Shown here piece by piece: positions 5,801 to 8,725 of a DNA stretch of 8,725 bases (its first letter is position 1; each line of letters begins with the position of its first letter). Under the pieces are notes generated by a model. It had not been told where the DNA came from. It saw only the letters and a list, made by a program, of their open reading frames with translations, and searched no databases. Origin of the DNA: Methanobacteriota archaeon. Lineage in GTDB: Archaea; Thermoplasmatota; Poseidoniia; Poseidoniales; Thalassarchaeaceae. The translations under genes were made by a program, and so were the position numbers. Location of the stretch: positions 18,230 through 26,954 of the forward strand of contig PATZ01000020.1 of NCBI GenBank assembly GCA_002712575.1, given 5' to 3'.

Positions 5801-8725
5801 TCAATGGGTTCCGATGGATATGATAATCGAGGAGGTTGGTTTATTGATAATGCAGGAGTGAAGGTAGCTAACTATGGCAACCCTGGCGATTGGGTTAGTC
5901 CTTCATTTTCAATAGGCGATTTTGATGACTTTAATCTTGGAATAATAGATGTGGACGCTTTAATACCTGAAAATACTTCTATTAGAGCTTCATTAATTGA
6001 TGCTTCTACCAATTCATTACTACCTGGTTATTCAGATATTTCTTTACCATTGTCTCTTGCAGGTGTAGATGCTGCAAACTATCCCCAAATTAAATTGAAA
6101 CTACATCTTACTACTTCAGACTCTGAAGCAACTCCTGCAATTAGTAAGATTAGTATCGGAGGCAAAAGATTCTTGAATGCAGATTCAGGAAATAATGGAT
6201 GGACTTACAGTACAGGAGTAGAAGTTGTTAATGATTTACTAAATGCTACGCTTATTCAAGGAACTTTAATTTCTGATTTCACTCATTCATCCAGGCCTAT
6301 TAAAGCCTTAAATGTAGGAGGAAATATTTCTAATGGCATAACTGTAACTGCTTTAAACAAAAATGGAGCATCACTAGGTTCGGCTACCAAAGGAGGTAGT
6401 ATAGTTTTTTCCAGTATACAAACTGGATTTGGATTATCTGTTAATCTTCCGACTAATGCATGGATAGAAAGACTTGTAGTTACGGCTGTTTTTGCAGAGC
6501 CTGCAAGTAATCCAGTCATTGATATACTAGATGATGAAATATTAGATTGGTCGTTCCCTAGAGGCGATTCTTACGGGCATTATGGTTGGCAATCAACACT
6601 TGCAGGATTAGATTCCTCAGAAAGTCCAGTAATTAGTAAAACAGTTGTTCTTGACGGCTCAAATTCAGAGCAGCTTTCAATTTATATTCCTGCTGAAGCA
6701 TCAGTCACTTCTGGGATAATTTCTATTTCTCCAGATTCTGATGGATTTGAGTCTCCAGTTACTCTTACTGTGGCTGGTTCTTCACAAATAGGCCCCTCAG
6801 GAGAGAATATATTTTACAATACTCTCAGCGCTTCACAAATTTCCGGTATTACACTTATTACCGGCACTCATACTGATTCTGATACTGGTAGATTATGGCG
6901 TGATGTTCCAATTGAACTAGATTCAAATACAGCTCAAACAATAACAATATCTAGAATTGGCATAAATTATTTCTTATTTGAGAATCTTTCAGGTTTAGAA
7001 GATTCACTTTCTGAATATCATGAATCAACTATGAATTCATTCCCGGACTATGAGGAAGTAGAGATCCCAGTAACCTTTTCTGCAGATATAGGATCAATTT
7101 CAATAGACGGAGATATAATTTATGATTTCTTAATCCAAAACAGAGATTTTTCGGTACCAAATACCTTCTATCCTACTGGAGAGCCGGTTCAAATATCAAC
7201 ATCACATCATCACCTGTATGATAATGCAGAATTATCAGAAATTACTCTCACAGGATCTGCATCAGACGGTAATGTAATTATTTTCAAAGTAGAAAATAGT
7301 CCTGATGGATTATGGGGCTCAGGGACTAATCCAGTATCCTTTTCTCAAATTTCAGGTTCTGATAAAGCGCCATTGGATTTTTCTTCAAGTTATGTTGATT
7401 TAGTAGCAAATAATGATGGCGGAATTGATATTGTAGTAAATTGGATATTTGACATCTCTTGGTATTGGGATGATGTTGAAGAAATATATTGGGTCTCTCG
7501 TGCTAATGATGTTAATGGCGATACTATATGGCCAGCGGAACAATTCAGTGGTAGATCCGGTTCACAAGCAGTAGAGAATGATTTACAAATAGATTATTTT
7601 GAAGTATATGATTCCAATGGAAGGCTCATATCAAACATTTATGATAATTTATTTTATCCTTTTCCAGTTTTAGAGGGTAGTGAGCTGAATATTAATGGTA
7701 AAATTAGATTCCAAGATTCTTCAAGTCATAGGCCATTAAGTAGCGACTTTAATGTGGGATTGAATATATCAGGAAATATTTATTCTTTAAATTCTGATTC
7801 TGATGGGATATTTTCTGGAACTATTAATTCACCCACTGGTCAGGATGAGATCACCTTGTCTCCAGTTATTATTTCTATAGGGCCACCTACCGGTTCTTTT
7901 GGTGCTGATGATGTAACAGGCCAACCTCCTTTGGTTGATATCGTTATTGATAAAAATCCTCCAATAGCAGGCCCAATACAAATCAATACTCCTATCGGAT
8001 TACAATTGGCCGATGGTATGGTTTCTGACCCAACAACTCCATTTAGGCCATATATCACTGTTAGTGAGAGTGAGGCCAGAGGAGATTCCGTCACTCTAAA
8101 ATATTGGCGCACGGGAGTCGATGATGTCAATGGAGATGGGATAGCATCTGAAAATGAATATCAATCACAATTACAATCTTTGACTCCAGGATTAACTGGA
8201 GAGCAGCAGATACAATTTTCTGCAATTGATGTCTCAAGTTTAGATAATGAACCAATTCTACTTTATGTAGAAGGAAGTGATTGGGCCGGGCTTGAATATT
8301 CTGACGGTGGGACTGGCGGAGGGCCGGGTGCGGAGAACTCTTGGGCAAGTGTAATCATAGCTGTAGATGAACCAACACAATTCGCTGGAGATAGTCTAGG
8401 AATAGGAGGAGGAGGTCAAAATTCTGCTTTTGATTTAGATAGGAGAACTAGTGATAATGTTGATTATTATCTTCTGCCCGATGTATTACACACTTTCAGT
8501 TTACAAATAGATGATCCTAATGGAATAAATACTTTAGATAATATTACTATAATGTTGTGTGGGTATGGTACTAATCTTGGATTGTTCACATACGCACCAT
8601 ACTCGGGTGTACTATGGGCTCCTGAAGACAGTATGGTGACTCCAATCAATTATCAAACAGAAGTTATAACAAATTCTGTTTCTAAGATTTATTTAAGTTT
8701 TAAATTATCATGGGATTTTCCATGG
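2900..8725 (+). CDS. Giant secreted multidomain surface protein (3' end outside window)
   Basis: I followed this frame codon by codon: 1942 codons with no stop, still open at the right edge, so the protein exceeds 1942 residues. Residues 1-24 are a signal peptide (KRR, hydrophobic core, ANA before Gly25). Then come: a beta-type N-domain (25-135); a DUF7151-like module (138-179); four GSGY repeats (186-350); a second DUF7151-like module (352-395); MAM/jelly-roll-like modules (400-591, 596-754, 755-990); beta-rich Ig-like domains (about 1000-1942) with an EF-hand loop at 1742-1753. The protein is very acidic, rich in Ser, Asn, Gly and aromatics, low in Lys/Arg, and has many N-X-S/T sequons. I see no protease, glycosidase or transmembrane signature in the visible part; an anchor could lie beyond the edge. 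Likely a calcium-stabilised surface adhesin, polymer binder or envelope protein. The MAM-like modules resemble those C-terminal to M6 immune-inhibitor-A peptidases, but there is no HExxH. Confidence 0.93.
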   Translation, partial: MNYSKRRLAISLILLMIAAPLANAGVSTWNASNNINTNGTSITVRGFEVPGNSTILDGWMHVTDSTMATSLNNGIIWEGSDFNGGTKFGTFIDENGRITIKDDGTRSNISTFDEGDINVVMNSKYKYTPGWRLVYSVDSETNVSECGGLAGKILYYGLDNDFDSLLDDEEIVSTIYYCETFSKEDTIQELTIISPGDGYSDGNLSATGGGGEDFSGTYIISTGIDSISINNAGSGYDTNDTVTIICVQCDGENANASISSVDSSGGITGITVDDAGAGYSGDDTIFISVSGSGGNGASLAAILQSTGIIHSTEITNEGSNYSSTPTIVVSDSAGTGASISASLGDYFEYELDIDTVSSGNSYCEYGGIVVKSGLDYNNNRNLGSDEIQDEEYLCNTIKTWQATTFTGLGGEIFGNQQNMSYGVIPSEATNGVVAIGTTPGEPLPAGTNSSFLLPSVSVPLMVDHNNYFLSFDHWYHVDSTSSGGGDGAWVEYRVKDSNNWGNWTYVAPNSGYPSTMSSDAHTPNGAPSGAVPVFASSNYSGWVTSTFDLSPLVSANSSNIQFRFHIWTHPDSENERPGWFIDNILFNNDGISYGAWHHGCYTQTASSCYYSSNAYGSLHRVIDLSGTNSTSKIEIDMEWDLEGSGYDNACVEVSLNQNTWYDISSTGTTSTSLNCAERDGPIPGNGYTASNGQTYGDQSGRTRTIELTIPNSFLNEPTVYFRIIVDTDYYNNYGGGLDAREGLTVDEIRVVDYSNSILFIDDLESFSSMTHNSIGATADDWQHLVLLRGSQTVRMGFEDSTASSPAITDATGWSRTNSMSSGSCPGSSDTCKWTLNKINSNSGPTGTASFPYAYGIAFSGSYSSYIQEARLFSPSYDIPSNGNAFLTFDHWTDMEPNWDGGAVFIKVNNGSWQHFDPGNWYDSQVSYNYNNLYGYDTFSSQSSANGGMKSMQASLLNYQGDTVRFKFSMGSDGYDNRGGWFIDNAGVKVANYGNPGDWVSPSFSIGDFDDFNLGIIDVDALIPENTSIRASLIDASTNSLLPGYSDISLPLSLAGVDAANYPQIKLKLHLTTSDSEATPAISKISIGGKRFLNADSGNNGWTYSTGVEVVNDLLNATLIQGTLISDFTHSSRPIKALNVGGNISNGITVTALNKNGASLGSATKGGSIVFSSIQTGFGLSVNLPTNAWIERLVVTAVFAEPASNPVIDILDDEILDWSFPRGDSYGHYGWQSTLAGLDSSESPVISKTVVLDGSNSEQLSIYIPAEASVTSGIISISPDSDGFESPVTLTVAGSSQIGPSGENIFYNTLSASQISGITLITGTHTDSDTGRLWRDVPIELDSNTAQTITISRIGINYFLFENLSGLEDSLSEYHESTMNSFPDYEEVEIPVTFSADIGSISIDGDIIYDFLIQNRDFSVPNTFYPTGEPVQISTSHHHLYDNAELSEITLTGSASDGNVIIFKVENSPDGLWGSGTNPVSFSQISGSDKAPLDFSSSYVDLVANNDGGIDIVVNWIFDISWYWDDVEEIYWVSRANDVNGDTIWPAEQFSGRSGSQAVENDLQIDYFEVYDSNGRLISNIYDNLFYPFPVLEGSELNINGKIRFQDSSSHRPLSSDFNVGLNISGNIYSLNSDSDGIFSGTINSPTGQDEITLSPVIISIGPPTGSFGADDVTGQPPLVDIVIDKNPPIAGPIQINTPIGLQLADGMVSDPTTPFRPYITVSESEARGDSVTLKYWRTGVDDVNGDGIASENEYQSQLQSLTPGLTGEQQIQFSAIDVSSLDNEPILLYVEGSDWAGLEYSDGGTGGGPGAENSWASVIIAVDEPTQFAGDSLGIGGGGQNSAFDLDRRTSDNVDYYLLPDVLHTFSLQIDDPNGINTLDNITIMLCGYGTNLGLFTYAPYSGVLWAPEDSMVTPINYQTEVITNSVSKIYLSFKLSWDFPW
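3311..3436 (+). other. DUF7151-like Cys/acidic module 1 of the giant protein
   Basis: Residues 138-179 read as C-GG, then G-x-D, then an acidic loop, then YYC. Cys146 and Cys178 probably form a disulfide. The loop DNDFDSLLDDEE (159-170) has acidic residues at positions 1, 3, 5, 9 and 12, matching an EF-hand-like calcium site. The pattern resembles my memory of DUF7151 (C..GG, G.D.N.NG.LD..E, YVC); the family name is from memory, not a search. Confidence 0.55.
3455..3949 (+). repeat. Four tandem GSGY-type repeats in the giant protein
   Basis: Four copies of a beta unit lie at about residues 186-350, each built as I-x-x-I-x-I-x-x-x-G-x-G-Y followed by a TI.VS strand and a GxGA..SA strand. The landmark motifs are PGDGY (Tyr199), AGSGY (Tyr236), AGAGY (Tyr279) and EGSNY (Tyr321), spaced 37, 43 and 42 residues. 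The copies have diverged at DNA level, so this is an old protein repeat. Similar repeats occur in marine viral and bacterial structural or surface proteins. The second copy carries an extra CVQC pair (246/249). Confidence 0.7.
3953..4084 (+). other. DUF7151-like Cys/acidic module 2 of the giant protein
   Basis: Residues 352-395 repeat the plan of module 1: Cys363 with YGG, then SGLD, then the Asn-rich loop DYNNNRNLGSDE (375-386), then YLC (Cys394). Loop positions 1, 3, 5 and 12 are Asp, Asn, Asn and Glu, as in a calcium-type turn. The two modules flank the GSGY repeats. Confidence 0.55.
4097..4672 (+). other. MAM/InhA-like jelly-roll module A of the giant protein
   Basis: Residues about 400-591 hold LSFDHWY (469-475), GAWVEYRV, a W-rich strand, GWVTSTFDLSPL (541-552), IQFRFHIWTHPD and GWFIDNI (578-584). 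This order (F.HW, surface V.YR, S.GW....DLS, RF.F, GWFIDNI) is that of MAM-like domains in secreted bacterial and archaeal proteins, including the C-terminal parts of M6 peptidases. Probable role: binding carbohydrate or protein, calcium-stabilised. Confidence 0.65.
4685..5161 (+). other. Divergent MAM-like module B of the giant protein
   Basis: Residues 596-754 follow the same strand plan with weaker motifs: HRVIDLSG, IEIDMEWDLEG (633-643), CVEVSLNQNTW, TIELTIPNSF, VYFRIIVDTD and LTVDEIRVVD (743-752) in place of GWFIDNI. Four cysteines (600, 608, 650, 675) suggest one or two disulfides. The DLS.....F..D.......VDEI order supports a jelly-roll of the same class. Confidence 0.5.
5162..5869 (+). 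other. MAM/InhA-like jelly-roll module C of the giant protein
   Basis: Residues 755-990 contain ILFIDDLES, a 110-residue lead-in with a Cys824/Cys831 pair, then FLTFDHW (885-891), WDGGAVFIKVNNGSW, VRFKFSMGSDGYDNRGGW and GWFIDNAGV (979-987). The FDHW and GWFIDN landmarks repeat those of module A at offsets of 417 and 401 residues, so A and C are homologous copies. Confidence 0.6.
8123..8158 (+). other. Canonical EF-hand calcium loop in the giant protein
   Basis: Residues 1742-1753 (DVNGDGIASENE) fit the 12-residue EF-hand loop: Asp1, Asn3, Asp5, Gly6, Ile8-type hydrophobic near the centre, Ser9 and Glu12. It joins two Ig-like beta domains after YWRTG. A weaker relative, DVNGDTIWPAEQ, occurs at 1537-1548, after the strand WYWDDVEEIYW. 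This fits calcium-stiffened linkers as in other giant adhesins. Confidence 0.6.

Noticed and set aside
7840..8649. Three minus-strand frames of 60-96 codons near the right edge
   Set aside because: All lie opposite the giant gene; their Ser/Pro/Ile/Val-rich reading is the reverse of its Gly/Asp/Asn codons. No start signals or known motifs.
1..8725. CRISPR array, insertion sequence or toxin-antitoxin locus
   Set aside because: I saw no regularly spaced identical repeats, no transposase motif with terminal inverted repeats, and no small paired genes.

Overview
The window most resembles an AT-rich piece of a marine archaeal genome, probably Poseidoniales (Marine Group II) or a close Thermoplasmatota relative. 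The tRNA-Ser has archaeal-type arms and an encoded CCA. The candidate promoters are A/T-rich boxes of archaeal TATA/BRE style, two of the three gene starts have no clear Shine-Dalgarno, and codons are A/T-ending (TTA, AGA, GGA, TCT/TCA). The largest gene encodes a huge acidic Ser/Asn/Gly-rich secreted protein of a kind I associate with this group. The assignment is an inference; no taxonomic marker protein is present.

Left part (1-2466). A 3' fragment of a possible rightward gene ends at 86. It converges on a leftward two-gene unit. The first gene of that unit (1285-2433) encodes a six-helix membrane protein with two cytoplasmic CxxC zinc ribbons. The second (131-1270), 14 bases further on, encodes a membrane-anchored subtilisin-like (S8) serine protease with its whole catalytic set. 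T-tracts on both strands at 114-143 are the likely terminators between the converging units.

Middle (2467-2899). Two divergent tRNA genes, tRNA-Ser(GGA) on the minus strand and tRNA-Thr(GGT) on the plus strand, are separated by 99 bases. On both sides lie short intergenic stretches with TATA-like boxes, a 10-bp palindrome and a small inverted repeat.

Right part (2900-8725). One uninterrupted frame of 1942 codons runs off the window's right edge. It starts with a signal peptide and carries, in order, an N-terminal beta domain, a DUF7151-like Cys/acidic module, four GSGY-type repeats, a second DUF7151-like module, three MAM/jelly-roll-like modules, and a long series of Ig-like beta domains with a canonical EF-hand loop. 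It reads as a giant calcium-binding surface or secreted adhesin/polymer-binding protein. An automated ORF list that needs a stop codon would miss it.

Together the window is a cell-envelope region: an extracellular giant protein on one side of a tRNA pair, and on the other an anchored protease with a membrane zinc-ribbon partner. A functional link across the tRNA pair is only a hypothesis. The most novel items are the domain order of the giant protein and the zinc-ribbon/subtilase pair. No mobile element, CRISPR array or defence cassette is visible.
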